A DNA stretch of 64,000 nt from Argopecten irradians (GCF_041381155.1 NC_091143.1:36260679-36324678); one strand, 5' to 3'; positions 1 through 13,384 are shown, counted from the stretch's first letter. Notes: generated from the letters alone by a model not told the origin. Numbers and translations: made by a program.

Positions 1-348
1 CTTAAAGCTAATGATTCTAATGGCAATTATGGACATAGGTGAAATATAACAAAATTGTTCTAGTCATCTATTAACAATCTTTGTTCCATCACCTGTTCAT
101 ATTGGTCAGTCACGTGATAACACTATTCGGAAATATGATAAATATTTTTTTAAGTTATAAAAAACCGTTTTATAGAAGTAACATGTGAATCCCAGATCAT
201 GGTGTTTCCATCATTTTCACGTCACGATTCCGAGTGTGCGACAATTCTATGTATGGACAGGTGACTGTAATAAATTCATGACCACACTAGCTCTTCCTCC
301 AATCAGGATTCGACATTGTATCAGTTGTTATCAATTATATTATAATAT

Positions 349-3300
349 TCAAATTCTATTTTTCAAATATGATTTTAATATTTCCGATTCTCGTCTTTTC
401 TTGTACATAGCATACACAATGACACAGGTGATGGCCAATACGAATAGACATCCAGACACTGTACTAGCGATTAGAATTATCTCGTTATCTGAAAGACTAG
501 CATGGTCTCCCGAGTTGGCTGAATTAGAACCAGGTGTTTCTGTGGTAGATCTGGTAGGCTTTAAACTGGTAGATGTTACAGCGCCTGTTGTTTTAATCGG
601 TGTTGTGGTAGGTTTTGTTGCGATAGGTGTTGCTGTGGTTGCAGCAGGTGTTGTAGAAGTTGATGTGGTAGTAGTTGCGGTAGGTGTTGTAGCTGTTGTG
701 GTTGGCTTTGTTATGATTGCAGCAATTGTTGATGTTGATGTGGTAGCAGATGTTGTAGTTGATGTGGATGTTTTGCTTGTGGTAGGAGTTGTAGTTGTGA
801 TAGGTGCGGTGATTTTAATTGGTGTTATAGTAAGTGTTTTAATAGTTATGGAAGGTGTTGTTGTAGTTGTAGGTGTGGTTGGTGGATGTAGGTGTTGTTG
901 TGGTGTTGTTGTGGTAGATGTAGGTGTTGTTGTGGTTGATGTAGGTGTTGTTGTGGTTGATGTAGGTGTTGTTGTGGTTGATGTAGGTGTTGTTGTGGTT
1001 GATGTAGGTGTTGTTGTGGTTGATGTAGGTGTTGTTGTGGTTGATGTAGGTGTTGTTGTGGTTGATGTAGGTGTTGTTGTGGTTGATGTAGGTGTTGTTG
1101 TGGTTGATGTAGGTGTTGTTGTGGTAGATGTAGGTGTTGTTGTGGTTGATGTAGGTGTTGTTGTGGTTGATGTAGGTGTTGTTGTGGTTGATGTAGGTGT
1201 TGTTGTGGTTGATGTAGGTGTTGTTGTGGTTGATGTAGGTGTTGTTGTGGTTGATGTAGGTGTTGTTGTGGTTGATGTAGGTGTTGTTGTGGTTGATGAA
1301 GGTGTTGTTGTGGTTGATGTAGGTGTTGTTGTGGTTGATGTAGGTGTTGTTGTGGTTGATGTAGGTGTTGTTGTGGTTGATGTAGGTGTTGTTGTGGTTG
1401 ATGTAGGTGTTGTTGTAGTTGATGTGTGTTGGTTGTGTTGGTTGATGTAGGTGTGTGTGTGATGTAGGTGTTGTTGGATGTAGTGTGTTGTGTTGATGTA
1501 GGTGTGTTGTTGATGTAGGTGATGTGGTTTTTGGTGATGTAGGTGTTGTTGTGTTGATGTAGGTGTTGTTGTTGATGTAGGTGTTGTTTGGTGATGTAGT
1601 GTTGTTTGTGTGATGTAGTTGATGTGTGTGTGTGTGTGATGTGTGTTTGGTTGATGTAGGTGTTGTTGTGTTGATGTAGGTGTTTTTGTTGATGTAGGTG
1701 TTGTTGTGGTAGATGTAGGTGTTGTTTTGGTTGATGTAAGTGTTGTTGTAGTTGATGTAGGTGTTGTTGTGGTAGATGTAGGTGTTGTTTTTGGTTGATG
1801 TAGTGTTGTTGTGGTTGATGAGGTGTTGTGGTGGTAGATGTAGTGTGTTGTTGTTGGTTGATGTAGGTGTTGTTGTGGTTGATGTAGGTGTTGTTGTGGT
1901 TGATGTAGGTGTTGTTGTGGTTGATGTAGGTGTTGTTGTGGTTGATGTAGGTGTTGTTGTGGTTGATGTAGGTGTTGTTGTGGTTGATGTAGGTGTTGTT
2001 GTGGTTGATGTAGGTGTTGTTGTGGTTGATGTAGGTGTTGTTGTGGTTGATGTAGGTGTTGTTGTGGTTGATGTAGGTGTTGTTGTGGTTGATTTAGGTG
2101 TTGATGTTGATCTTGTAGTTGCCATTGGTGATGCTGTAGTAGGATGCATTGTCGTCGATGTAGAACTAGTGGTTGTAACAGTCGTTGAAGTTGTTGTTGA
2201 AGTGGTAGATGGTCTCAATACACTCCATATTTCAACATCATCTAATCCAATCAGACTGTTATAGGTCGATTTCGCTGTTGTAAACGATATCTGAAAAATC
2301 AAGAAAATCATAAATACAAGCTTTATGCATAGCTTAATTTATACTGCGACACATTTATTTTAAATATTTTCATATAATTCCCTTGTATTCTTTTATTGAG
2401 CCTCCATATTTTTGCAGGGACCTCCAGAGCCAGATTAGCTGCTCGCTGATTGGCTGATTGTTTTTAACCAGATGCGGGAAAAAAACATTTCAGCAGCGCC
2501 ATTTTGTCCCGCGGCTATGTGCATCATTTATCAAATGGCAATTGCAATTTATAGGTGGCTTTGATTTTAATGTAGAGCAACCATAAATATACCATATATG
2601 AGTATTGCTGAAGTAATCCATATCCCCTGCCGACCCCTACACGCTATAAATCTATTGTAGTAACAGTGATCTTTGTAATTGACCTTTTGACCCCAAATTT
2701 AATGCCGGGCTGTATTGCCTCGTAAGGTACCATTGTGTAAAGTCTCAATTAAGTCCATCAATTCATTCTCAAGTTATTGACTGGAAGCCAAAATTTCCCC
2801 AAAAATCAATTTTGGAACAATTACCTTTGAACTTTACCGTTTGACCCCAAATTCAACCCCAGGCTGTGTTACTTCATACAATATCATTGTATCAAACTTC
2901 ATCCATTTGTGTATGTTAGACATTAAATGTAAATGCAAAGTATAGAGGATGATATAATATCTATAAACAATAGACTTCATGAAGGTGATTTCTGTCGAGG
3001 GAAACGTAATGGATGTTTTTTTAAAAAGCCAATTTCCATTCTGAATTCGGGACAATGTGGTTGTCCAAGTCAGGTAAAATAGTTTTAATAAGGTGAAATT
3101 TTAACATTGTTTTTTTATTTTGTAAATTTACAGCCATTCATTCATATTAGGAAAATAAAACAGCTTTTTAACCTAGGTAGTGGTAAAAGCATCTTCGATA
3201 TTGATGAAATCACTGTCGTCATATCCACCTTTTGAATATGCCAAAGCAACATTGATTGCTCTGTATACGACTACAGAGAAGAGAGCAGGTGTAGTTTGGT

Positions 3301-6300
3301 CTTTTGATGCGCATCACAATAATCGAATGACGATACACTGTGTTTGACTATTTGGCTTGAAACTTTGAAGTTGGTCTGTGCTCTCTTTGTAATATCCAAA
3401 GGCAGTCGGTGCGGGCCTGTGATTGGTCAGCTTTCGTTTCTCCCGAACTGCCTTCGACTTATATAAAAAAAATATATTCCGGGGATATATTCCAAAGGTA
3501 TATAACGACAGTGATAATAATCCCTGTGGTATCGAGGATGTGGTAAACGATAATATTGCCGTCCTATAAGAAATACGTTTTCTGCATCCTACCATATAAT
3601 AAATCAAGCATATCTAACTTTACTCACCTGGAACGGAACGGAACTTCGGAATGCGATGACTGCGCGTTTCCATCCGCTTATTGATTCGTCCGTTGTGTTC
3701 CACAATGGTAAATTATCTGATTGGATGTTGGCTACTACGAGAAGATCTGAATGGCTGACGAAGTAAGAGAACTCAACACAAACATCCCCTTCCGGTACTG
3801 ACGTACTTAGACTGGCTGATAAAGGATCTTCATACAGTCCAGCACCAAACGTTTTAGCTGCATATGTCCCTGCATTAACAAAATGTTTTACATTAATGAC
3901 GTTTACTTTCCATTGATTTTAAATGAACCGGGATTTTTTTCCTTTCTTTTTTTTATTCTCGAAACTTTTGAAAATCAATTAGGAACGAAACATTTTTGTT
4001 TCTTGATTATTGTGAGTACCCTTGAAGTGTTGACCTGCTTTCAAAATATATTCAATATATCACAATACTGATAAAGATTGTACGAACTGAGTATCGTGAT
4101 TTAGGTTAAAATTGTTTCTGTAAACATACTTATTTTAGCGGTAGTTATTGTGACTTTTTTTGTTTTGTAAAATCGACATTTATCATTACGTCTGCATGGA
4201 TTCAAACTGCTACGTATTTGCATTGTTTTGTACAAAGGTCGTTTAATACTTACTGTTCGGTTCCGCATTGATGCTTCCGAATATAGTAATGGATGTTCCA
4301 GTATGCGTATCCCACGGGTGACGCACTGATTTAGATGTGTAGTTACAAAGATCTGAATCAAAATTGCAACTTCTTTCTGATAGCATTCTTCTATTTCCGT
4401 TTTGGCAAAAATCTTCAGCATTTAAGATGGCGGAAATGTTACTTCCGGTCGATAAGTCGACAATAGGTGTCACAGTGGATATTGTTGATGTTGGTAACGC
4501 GCTCGTTGTAGTTTTGGTTGGTGATGTGGTGGTGGTGACGGAGGTAGCTGCCGGCGATGTGGTTGTTGTTGTTGGCGAAGTGGTTGATGGTAAGGAGGTT
4601 GTTGTTTTGGTTGGAGATGTGGTCGAGGTTGTTGTTGTTGTTGTTGGCGGGGCGTTTGTTGTTGTTGGTGGTGAGGTGGTTGATGGTAAGGTGGTTTGTA
4701 TTTTGGTTGGAGATGTGGTCGAGGTGGTTATTGTTGTTGTTGGCGGGGCGTTTGTTGTTTGTGAGGTGGTTGATGGTAAGGTGGTTTTTGTTGGTATCGT
4801 GCCGAGAGTTGTTTTGGTTGATGTAACAACAGCAGAAGGTGTTGTCGATGAGGTGGTTATTGAAAAGCTAGTTTTTGATGAGACGATTGTAGATAAGATA
4901 GTTGATGATGAAGTGGAAGTAGCGGTAGTGACTGACATCGGTATTTTGGTTGATGAAGCGGGAGTTGTGATAGATGCTGATACTTTTGCTGTACTGGTTA
5001 ATGCCGAAGTTCTTGTCACGGGAACATGTGATACAGGAGGGATACTTGTAGCCTTAGTTCGTTCTGTAGTAGTCGTGGGTAGAGAAACTTTCCAAATTCT
5101 GACATCATCAATACCAATAGTGTTCTTGTAATTTGTTTTTGTAGACGTGAATGAAAGCTGTGAATATAATGCATTTGAATTAAAAGTGGACTTTAGTACA
5201 TGTATTTCACGTAAAACATTTACTGTCCTTTTTTCCTATCGAAATTATAAACAAAAGAACAAACTAGCCTTTAGTAAAACTCAAAATAAGTATTCGAAGT
5301 ACGTAAAGAAGACTGGAGAATGTTCGTTATGAGGATGGTCGTATTTGAAAAAGATATCTTACCTGGAAGTTAGCAGTACTCTTTATTCCAATCACGGCCG
5401 ATTTCCATATACCAGAATGCCCACCTGTTGAATCCCATACGTCCTCATTTTGGGATTGTGACGACACGACAACCCGGATGTTGGAATTACTGGTTGCCAG
5501 GTAATAAAGAAATTCTATGCATATTTCCCCTTCCGGTACATCTGTACTAAGGTCTGATATATCGTTAAATCGAAATTGTTTACTAGCGTAACTCCCTACA
5601 ACGAAATAAAAACAACAGTTTAGACAAAGACCAAAATTAAAACCAAATAAAATGGAAGCTCGACAAAAGAGGTAATGGTGCTGAATTCTTCAGATCTCTC
5701 TTCAATTTTAATATCAGATAATCAAAATTAAATTAATATCCGGATGCACTTATGATAAAAAAATTGTCATAATTTTATTCTACTAATGGTAAGGGTATTA
5801 TTCGTCATACTAATATAATATGACATAGATACCGATAATGAACTTCCTATTAAACAAAGAGCATATAGGCTTCCGATACATAAGCGCGAGGAGGTTGATA
5901 GGCAGGTTCGAGATATGATGTCAGAGGGGATCATAGAGCTGTCGGGTAGTCGGCTTCGCCCATAGTGTTAGTTCAAAAACGTGATGGGTCCATGCGATTT
6001 TGCATTGAGTACCGAAAATTGAACTTAGTAACTCGGAAGGACGCGTATTCTCTGCCGCGCAAAGACGATAGTTTGAACGCATTGAACGGGTCATCGTATT
6101 TCACAACACTAAATTTAGCCTCAGGCTATTGGCAATTAGGGTTGGCGGAGCAGGCGAAAGAGAAAATCGCGTTTACTATATATTGAATAGAAAAAAATAT
6201 CAATTAAGCTTTATTTAATCTTTACCAAATCAAAATGGTTGGACAAAATAACTACCACCTCCAAGATCATCTCAGAGATATTCTTGATAGTAAAAACAAA

Positions 6301-9300
6301 TTCAAATCAATTTTCAGCAGTCCTGCAACTGCCTTAAACACATGCGAATTTATAATAATTACTGTTTTAGGAACCAATTTTACTATATTTAGATATTCTC
6401 GATATATTAACGACATGCTCTTTCGGGAAAGTAACTTTGGGAAATTAATTTAATGTCGTTTGTGTTGTCAGAATTACTCTTTTTTCGATTTTAATACCGA
6501 TTACGATAACTTCTCTATTAGTTTTCATTTTAACAATTATTATATGATAATTCGATATTTTATTACAGTCAAGAGAGGCTGTAATTGTTACACAAAGTCA
6601 TAGTAGTCTCAAAATGCAGGAAATGATTTTGTATCCGTTATAATCTTAAAGTTTTATTTCATGTAATGTTTACCATCAAAAACCGTCATAAAACATACAA
6701 TGTGTGAATATGGATGCTTGCATATAATGGTTCAGACCCATAAAAGCACCAATATACTATTGACATAGTGGTAAATATTGTATGAAATATAACACGTTTT
6801 GAAAGAACCGCAAACACCTTGTTTCACAGTTTCGGATAATATTGAAAAATCGAGTTGCATCATTTGATCAACATCTACAATACCAGTATATATCGGAACA
6901 TCCCAATTAGTATCACGCGACTAAAATTGCAATACCAGTATATATCGGACCAGTCCGGAGATTTCCGAGTTATTTTAAAATCAATATTTAAATTTAAAAG
7001 ACTTTCTGATTACAAATTTATGAATTTATTTAAAAGTCATAGACTATTCAACTATATTAAGATGTAATATGTTGGTATCATGTTACCGTTCGGAGATGCT
7101 TCAATAGTTCCATATAATGATGACATTCTCCTCCCACTGACAACTTCCCAGGGGTGAGATTCTTGAGGATATGTGAAGTTACAGAATCCAGAATCAAATG
7201 TACAACTTTCTGGTAGCAGTGTTTTATGTATCGTTGTGCAAAAGTTGTCAGCATTGGTAATTTTCTCCAATGGTGTTCCGCTTATTTGTTGGAGGATGGC
7301 TGTTTGGAAAGATAATGTTGTTGTTGTAGGTGCAATAGTTGTCGGTTTGAATGCACGCCATAATTTTACTGAGTCAAAACCAACAGTTGCAAGCCCACTT
7401 ATTTTTGTCGTTTTGAATTGTAACTGAAACGAAAAAGTAAATACACATACAGAATTCATCATTAATATAGGATTTTAAATGAGTCTTCATTCATATTAGA
7501 TTTTACGGAAGTTTTAAAAGATTTCTTTTATCAGTCTTGGGTTTTACTACATTTTGTGTTGCATCCTTCATTTACATATAGTCTATAATATCTACAAATT
7601 ATAAGAAAAGAATTCATACCTGATATGGATCTGAGCTGTTGACGGCTAAAACGACAGTGTTCCACTTTCTATCAGACATTGAATATCCAGGTGAAGTCCA
7701 TAGTGTTGAGTTATCTGCCATAACCATAAGATTAAAATCATAAGTCTTTAGAAAGTAAATAAACTCCACACATACTAGTCCGCTTTCTATTTGTGGGGAT
7801 AGGAGGGCTGCCTCCTCGTCATAGCCCAGCTGATCAAAATTGGCCACAGCATAGGTTCCTGTAAATGTAAAAAAAGGCACAATGTTATTAGTAGTAAAAT
7901 ATGATAACAAAATATTTTCATTTAAGAAACATAGCTTTCCGAGGTAACAAAAAAAGCCGTGGGGTTAAAAGAGTTGAGTGATAGTTGGCATCAAAATTAA
8001 CCTCGAGGTCAAGGTCAGAGAGTATTGACTATTATTTTACGATTATGAATCAATCTAAAATCATCTTTATAGGGAATAAACTCAGAAGCATTTTAAAAAC
8101 CAACAACACAATACGAACCAGTAAAGACATTGTTCAATAGAAAGACGAAACAAAAAATAAATAAAAACAAGTATTGTGATATACAATGTACACATATGCA
8201 TAAAACAATTACCAGCTCTGCATCAAACAACCGATTCATCATTAAAGCCAATCTCAATCATAAGGGGGATTGTAGAAGGAGAATACTAAAAAAAGGAGCG
8301 ATTAGGTTTTACGCAGGCAATATTTCTTCACATGAATTTAAACGTGAAATTCACATGACATTCACGTGAAATTTCACGTAAAATTCATGGGAAGAAATAT
8401 TGGCTGTGTACCACGAGAAGGGGTTAAAAAAATCTGTCATTGAACAAGTAACGCGCTTATTTTCCACACAATTTCCCCAGAATTATACTGTTAAGTGCAT
8501 TAATTTCACAATGTCTGAATTTTGTGTTTCGAATATCGCGCTACATTTTTGGTACATTAATACTTTCATTGTGTATTAATTTTCGCTGGTGTTTTGAAAT
8601 CGTGGTTTGAAACAAATCACGAATATAACCTAATACTAATTCTTTACAGTATATTGACAGCAGAAAAGATAAGCTAAATAATATATATCTATATACGCTT
8701 AGACCAGGATATAAATTATGTTTTAAAAACCCATATGCTGGGTAATAGCATTTAAAACATAGAGAGCAAAATAATATTAGCAAGATTTTTTTTATTTGAA
8801 AAAATAGTACCATTGTGTGTATATCAACCGTTAATTACCATTTGGTGATGATTCGATTTTGTTGTAAGACAGAAATGTTTTGGGATATTTGCCGTCGTTT
8901 CTCAACCATACTCCTTCCGGTTGGTGACTATAGTTACAGAACTGTGTAGTATTACTAAAATCACATCCCTGGGGGAGCAAATCGGGGTTCTGTAATCCAC
9001 AGACATCATCCACGTTTGGTAATACATTGATACCCACAGCGAAAGGGCTACCTGGGAAACATTAAGGCAATATAGAGAAAATACCAAATATTTTCATGGA
9101 AGGCATAAGCCATGACACAGATATTTGAACTTTGAATCTTAAATCACTTTTATTATAAAAGATACGTGAAAATTCATTTACATTTACAATTTACAAAATC
9201 ATACAACAGTCTTTTCAATGATTATGTTTGGTAATTTATTAATTTCGTCTGCTACATGTGGTAAAAAGTCAAAGTGGTTAATCATTTTTAATTTAATGAA

Positions 9301-9602
9301 AAAATGTCCGATATAATTTATATATACATGAACAGACGAGATTATGACACATGAAATTCATCACCGAATAAAACTTTTAGTGACAGATATCAAAATTTTA
9401 ATTAAATAAAAAAAATGTAAATCTATGACTGTACGCGTAAATATGACAGTATTCCATGTAAGACGAAATTCTAAGCTTGTGATCGAACAAAAATCAATAA
9501 TCAATATTAACCCTACATTATATAGTATATTAATACATGTTATAATAACTTACCTTCAAGGAAAATTATGAATATTGGTATAAGAAATAATTCAATATCC
9601 AT
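349..9602 (-). CDS. MAM-domain, Thr-rich mucin-like single-pass membrane glycoprotein (8 exons)
   Basis: Exons on the minus strand are 9602-9554, 9051-8839, 7858-7620, 7423-7087, 5595-5363, 5157-4254, 3869-3628 and 2290-349 (TGA at 351-349). Every junction is GT-AG and the phases carry through (1,0,1,0,1,0). Exon 1 is a signal peptide (MDIELFLIPIFIIFLEG). Three MAM-type domains follow, at roughly residues 30-193, 230-383 and 605-763. Each shows the C...C-F-D...C-N-(Y/F) start, a middle exon with CVEF-Y and LW...W, and an end such as IGIDDVRIW. Linkers are Thr/Ser/Pro-rich, consistent with heavy O-glycosylation. After the repeat stalk comes one hydrophobic helix (ILIASTVSGCLFVLAITCVI) and a tail with KKRR. 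The likely role is cell-surface adhesion or a mucosal coat; this is inferred from architecture. The last exon is out of frame by one base in its repeat (1430-1860), so a continuous protein of about 1386 residues is assumed. The exact ligand is unknown. Confidence 0.85.
900..2100. repeat. 21-bp coding minisatellite (Thr-rich mucin stalk)
   Basis: Tandem 21-bp units encode TSTTTTP on the minus strand. Near-perfect blocks lie at 904-1430 and 1857-2090. Between them, 1430-1860 is degenerate with many unit-length changes. The left block is in the frame of the transmembrane C-terminus and the right block is in the frame of the MAM-bearing N-terminus; the two frames differ by one base. The 21-bp unit is stop-free in several frames on both strands, which creates long spurious reading frames. 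Confidence 0.95.
2400..3060. repeat. Dispersed-repeat-like intronic sequence with repeated GACCCCAAATT motifs
   Basis: Intron 7 of the MAM-mucin gene holds two related stretches (about 2675-2820 and 2825-2920) sharing a motif of the type TTTGACCCCAAATT followed by a CCxGGCTGT...CATTGT context. They look like copies of a dispersed element. No coding potential is visible. Confidence 0.4.
5828..6186 (+). pseudogene. Decayed Ty3/gypsy reverse-transcriptase fragment
   Basis: A plus-strand fragment lies antisense in intron 4 of the MAM-mucin gene (the intron between exons 4 and 5). It resembles the start of a Ty3/gypsy reverse-transcriptase domain: a primer-grip-side segment in one frame (about 5828-5945), then VQKRDGSMRF, YRKLN, LP and LASGYWQ motifs in another frame (5965-6186). 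The two parts are out of frame near 5945, and the copy stops before the catalytic YxDD block. No LTR, gag, RNase H or integrase is seen nearby. It is a dead retrotransposon relic. Confidence 0.8.
8325..8412. repeat. Palindromic ACGTGAAATT array with GGCTGTGTAC end
   Basis: A short cluster of TTCACGTGAAATT-type inverted half-sites in intron 2 of the MAM-mucin gene ends in GGGAAGAAATATTGGCTGTG. The same end motif closes the much longer CCTGAAATT array at 23560-24020, so both are copies of one family. Confidence 0.6.
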
Positions 9603-9675
9603 TATTATTTTGATATTTCTCTGGAAACCACGATAGACTTGGATGCTAGGCCGGTGATAGGAAATACCACATATA

Positions 9676-9683
9676 TATTTATA
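9676..9683 (-). promoter_or_regulatory. TATA box of the MAM-mucin gene
   Basis: The minus strand reads TATAAATA about 75 bases upstream of the ATG at 9602, inside an AT stretch and followed by a short leader without another ATG. The spacing fits a TATA-driven start near 9650 and supports exon 1 as the first coding exon. Confidence 0.55.
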
Positions 9684-9699
9684 CAGTTAAGTGGTGTCT

Positions 9700-11820
9700 G
9701 CCACTATCTCCTGTTTGGACAGTGGAGATATGTTCCGAAATGGTCCTATACCCAGATAGCGGTCACCTTATAATACTAGCCGCAGTGACGTCATCGCCTC
9801 ATCACACGCCCTGGCCTTACACCCATGTGATGGTATAGGGGAGTGTCCATCTCTCCACCAGTTCTCAATTTTAATAGAATTTTATCATACGTATTGGTTG
9901 TTACCCGAGTACCTGTGTCTGATAAATGCCTTTTGACCAAATCGTACCACACCTTTATCTCCCACTCACATTTTTTTTCTACTTATGAAATACTAAATAA
10001 AAATCGTTCGTCCTATTTAAATAATAATTAATTTAATATTTACCTCATACAAGTTTTATTTATTTCCATTTTCTTACTGAATGTAATTATCACTGAATGT
10101 TTCAGGTGTAAATTGATATTTTTTATCACGCTTAAAATTATAAGAAGAGTCGACACGCTTGAAATAAAAAAAATTTAAACGCTGATTCTAATTAAATTCA
10201 AACCCTAAAGTGAAATTACAACACCAACATTGATGATTATGCTGGGGTTTTGTTATGATTAGTTGATAATAGAAATATTGAAATGTTTCTCGCTTGGGTA
10301 TTAATAAAGCAGTATTTGAAATTGTCTGTAAAAATACGTATGAATTAATTCAGTATTAATGCCGTTAACATTGAGCACCCTCTTTTCGCTGATACAAGAT
10401 ATCGCAACTTTACCTGGCTGTTACCTAGCTATTGGGTACCAGTACAGCCAAACCACCTGCTTCATAAGACCCCTTTCTCTGGGTCCTAAAGGGTCAATTT
10501 TAACACAATCTGACTACTAATTGGCTGTAAAGATTATTATCCCCTGTGTCTTTACGAAGTGCTTTATATTGGGATATTTTTTCGATTTTTCTACACATTG
10601 CTTAGAATATAAACATGATTTTATCCGTGAACTTTGAGAAATTCCTGTAATCAGCTCACGAAAAAAATCCTTTCGCTAAAATCTGATTTATTGTTTTAAA
10701 TAAAAATCGAGTTATGTCTGACCTATGATACGGTAATTTATAATTAAGTAAAATCTGAGACGTTTGTTAAAATGACCTGTTACTATTTAAATAATTTCTT
10801 TTTTGGATAAAAATCTCCGAGGGAGCAAATAATTTAAGAGGACCAGTCCACTTTAACAACAAATCGACGTTAGACGAAACTCTGCTGGCTCTCTCCAAAA
10901 AGTGATTTGACTACCCTACAAGTACAGATCATGACAATCTCAATGCTCGTGTATATACTGTCAACCCTTTCTATAAATACCATCCAATACTTTTTTCACA
11001 TTAAAAATAAAATGTTCAATTTTGGCTTTTACGTCTTTTTTTACATTTTTTTTCAGGTGGGAGAACTATCTTATTACCCAGAATATGCTATTATAGAGAC
11101 TGTCATGATTTGGGCTTAATGTTATATATCATTTTTAGCAATTATTGTGATCTCCTAGTAGTTGCATGAGTCAGAGTATTTTAAGGTGACCACATCTGGG
11201 TATCCTTGGAAAATATATGCAATGGTAATATAATGGTAGACAAAGTGATCATGTATCTGTTGAAAAACGGGTATGTAAGAAACGATAATATTCTGATGTC
11301 GTTATCTGTCAAACTTGAAATAAGAATTGATAGATACAACTAATCAATTGTATACCTTAGATGATTAGTTTAATCGCTTGATAAGGGAAATTTTAATTTC
11401 GCATTTGCTGCGACTATTTCTTCACTAAAATCATTATGAAGGTAAAGAATGGAGTTCTCCACAAATCAGAAATCATTACGTAAAGATATGTAAATTATTC
11501 TAAATTTGTGATTAGCCTAAATCACATTTTGAATGGGTCCAGCTGACATTAAAAATTGCGAAAATGACTGGATAAGAAGTATGAGAGGGAAAAAAAGAAA
11601 AAAAAGCTTTAAATATCCTTAATGGTTGTGTCAGCAGACAATGAATCATTAGAAGAGTTTGTTTTAGAAACCGCCATTATCTGCCTTGTGAATTGTACTA
11701 TAGCCTTCATTATACGTAATGCGTGTCGTTGTCAACATATCTGGATACTTCAAATACCGCCTCACGTACTTAGCCAGGGGTATTTCGTAATATTTTGAAC
11801 TTTCGCTTGCATGGTTGGAG
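9700..11820. other. AT-rich spacer, nothing recognised
   Basis: This stretch lies upstream of the MAM-mucin promoter. It contains only short open frames of low-complexity, Ile/Phe/Tyr-rich composition without recognisable domains or splice-compatible extensions. I see no gene here. Confidence 0.5.
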
Positions 11821-11823
11821 ACA

Positions 11824-11905
11824 TCCTCGATAATCTAGGGGTTCCGATCACTTACTATCTCTACAGATCGTAGGTGATCGGAACCCCTGGAGTATCGAGG
11901 ATAGG
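11824..11905. repeat. Foldback (inverted repeat) element
   Basis: Arms of the form TCCTCGATAATCTAGGGGTT-CCGATCAC and its near reverse complement are separated by a short centre, giving a hairpin of about 80 bases. This is probably the termini of a small inverted-repeat transposon. Confidence 0.6.
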
Positions 11906-12214
11906 CTGGCGATACCACAATCAATTTACTAGAAAACAACTGGTATACATATATGTTTTAAGGAGTTAAATATTACTTTCAATTCGTTTAAAAATGACTA
12001 TTTTTAACATTAAGGTTCATTACCACTAGATTCTGGTTTGATTAATCCAACTATCGTTAGGTAGCGTAGAGTTTACTATACTTTGACTTTGAGATAAGAT
12101 AACCAATATGTAACTAGAGGGGCGAGGCTTGGGGTGCGCAACGCTGACGGACATTAGTATACCTTTGTTTCGATAGGCTACGTCACATTCCATCACACCA
12201 TGTGATCATCATAC

Positions 12215-12255
12215 ACAGGTATATAAATATATCGATCACGTGATACAATGAAGAC
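12215..12255 (+). promoter_or_regulatory. Possible promoter: TATA-like motif and CACGTG E-box
   Basis: The plus strand holds GGTATATAAATATATCGATC followed directly by ATCACGTGAT. No confident downstream coding exon was found on the plus strand; a possible donor GGTAACAC lies near 12320. It may be a promoter of an unrecognised or non-coding transcript, or chance in AT-rich DNA. Confidence 0.2.
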
Positions 12256-12939
12256 GACGTGCCATCAATGTTATGTGTGTTAGTTCATCAATATATTGGA
12301 CTTCTGTGATGCTGATCTACTGGTAACACTTGTAAACGTGAATATATCTATGCTGTAGTTGTAACTACAGTTATTGAGAAAGAATGCAGTCTGTCTTTTG
12401 TCGAGCAGGGAACATTCATTTTACTTAACGATCCATTTACAAATCCTTTTTGGAACATTCCTCCTTTTCTCTCTTGTGTTCTTTTCGGATTTCGGATGTT
12501 CACGCACTCATCAGCATGATTTTGCGCAGAAAATTACAAGTGATGTTTAAAGCATCAAAATGATGAAGAAAAAAATTAACAGAAAAAATAAACAATAACA
12601 TAATACATATTAATTAGAATTAAAACATATGTGTTTTTATTTATTTTTTAATTATTAACAACTCTACTAGATGGAATTATTTGGCCTCCGTTTGTAAACA
12701 GATTTGAATGGATATAATTTTCATTAATCCTTTGATTGGCATTTAACGACTTTGAAACTATCATTCTGGAAACTGACCCATGACCCAGTAAGATAAGGAC
12801 ACATAAATACCAATAACTACTGGACTTGCGTACCGCACACACCAACACAAACAAATACATTCCTGGTCATTAACTTTTTATGTCTATTATGATTTGACAG
12901 AGGAAGATGCAAATTGCTGGCTAGATAAGTATCATGATG

Positions 12940-13022
12940 TAACGGATTCGGCCATTGGACTATTATATATTAACATGATGTACATAACGAATTCGGCGAT
13001 TGGACTATTATACATTAGTGTG
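12940..13022. repeat. Tandem duplication of ~40 bp
   Basis: Two adjacent units share ACGRATTCGGCSATTGGACT-ATTATA with few differences. This is a short local duplication in the spacer. Confidence 0.6.
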
Positions 13023-13384
13023 AAGCCTAACAACAAATGGGGTTAAGGGGTATTCGGTAAAATACTGAATAAACAAAATATGAATACCTTATGAATCTGT
13101 AATCTATAGTAGATATGACTGAAAAGAAAATGATAAACAACTACTCAACACAAAAGCTTTCTTATCAGTTAAATGGCAGTAAGGCAAGCGTAATCCCAGT
13201 GATGACACACTATCATGTGGGAACAGTCAGGTTGGTCACGTGATCGTAAGTTATTCTGTATTTGTCGAGGTACATAGCGAATATCATAGTTGCCTGTCTT
13301 TAAATTAGAGTTAATATTAAGCTTGATTAGTTTAGCTTACTATTCTATTTTTAGTAAACTGTCGGTGTTTTAATAATGGAGTAC

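Noticed and set aside
185-1450. 421-residue plus-strand open frame rich in VDVGVVV
   Set aside because: It is the antisense of the 21-bp Thr-coding minisatellite; the minus strand has the signal peptide, MAM domains, splice phases and transmembrane tail.
4364-5131. 255-residue plus-strand frame rich in Val/Gly/Asp
   Set aside because: Antisense of the Thr/Ser/Pro linker exon 5157-4254 of the MAM-mucin gene.
12648-12860. 70-codon minus-strand frame with a hydrophobic start
   Set aside because: No splice partner, domain, or promoter; composition is as expected from AT-rich spacer. A small secreted peptide cannot be excluded but is not supported.
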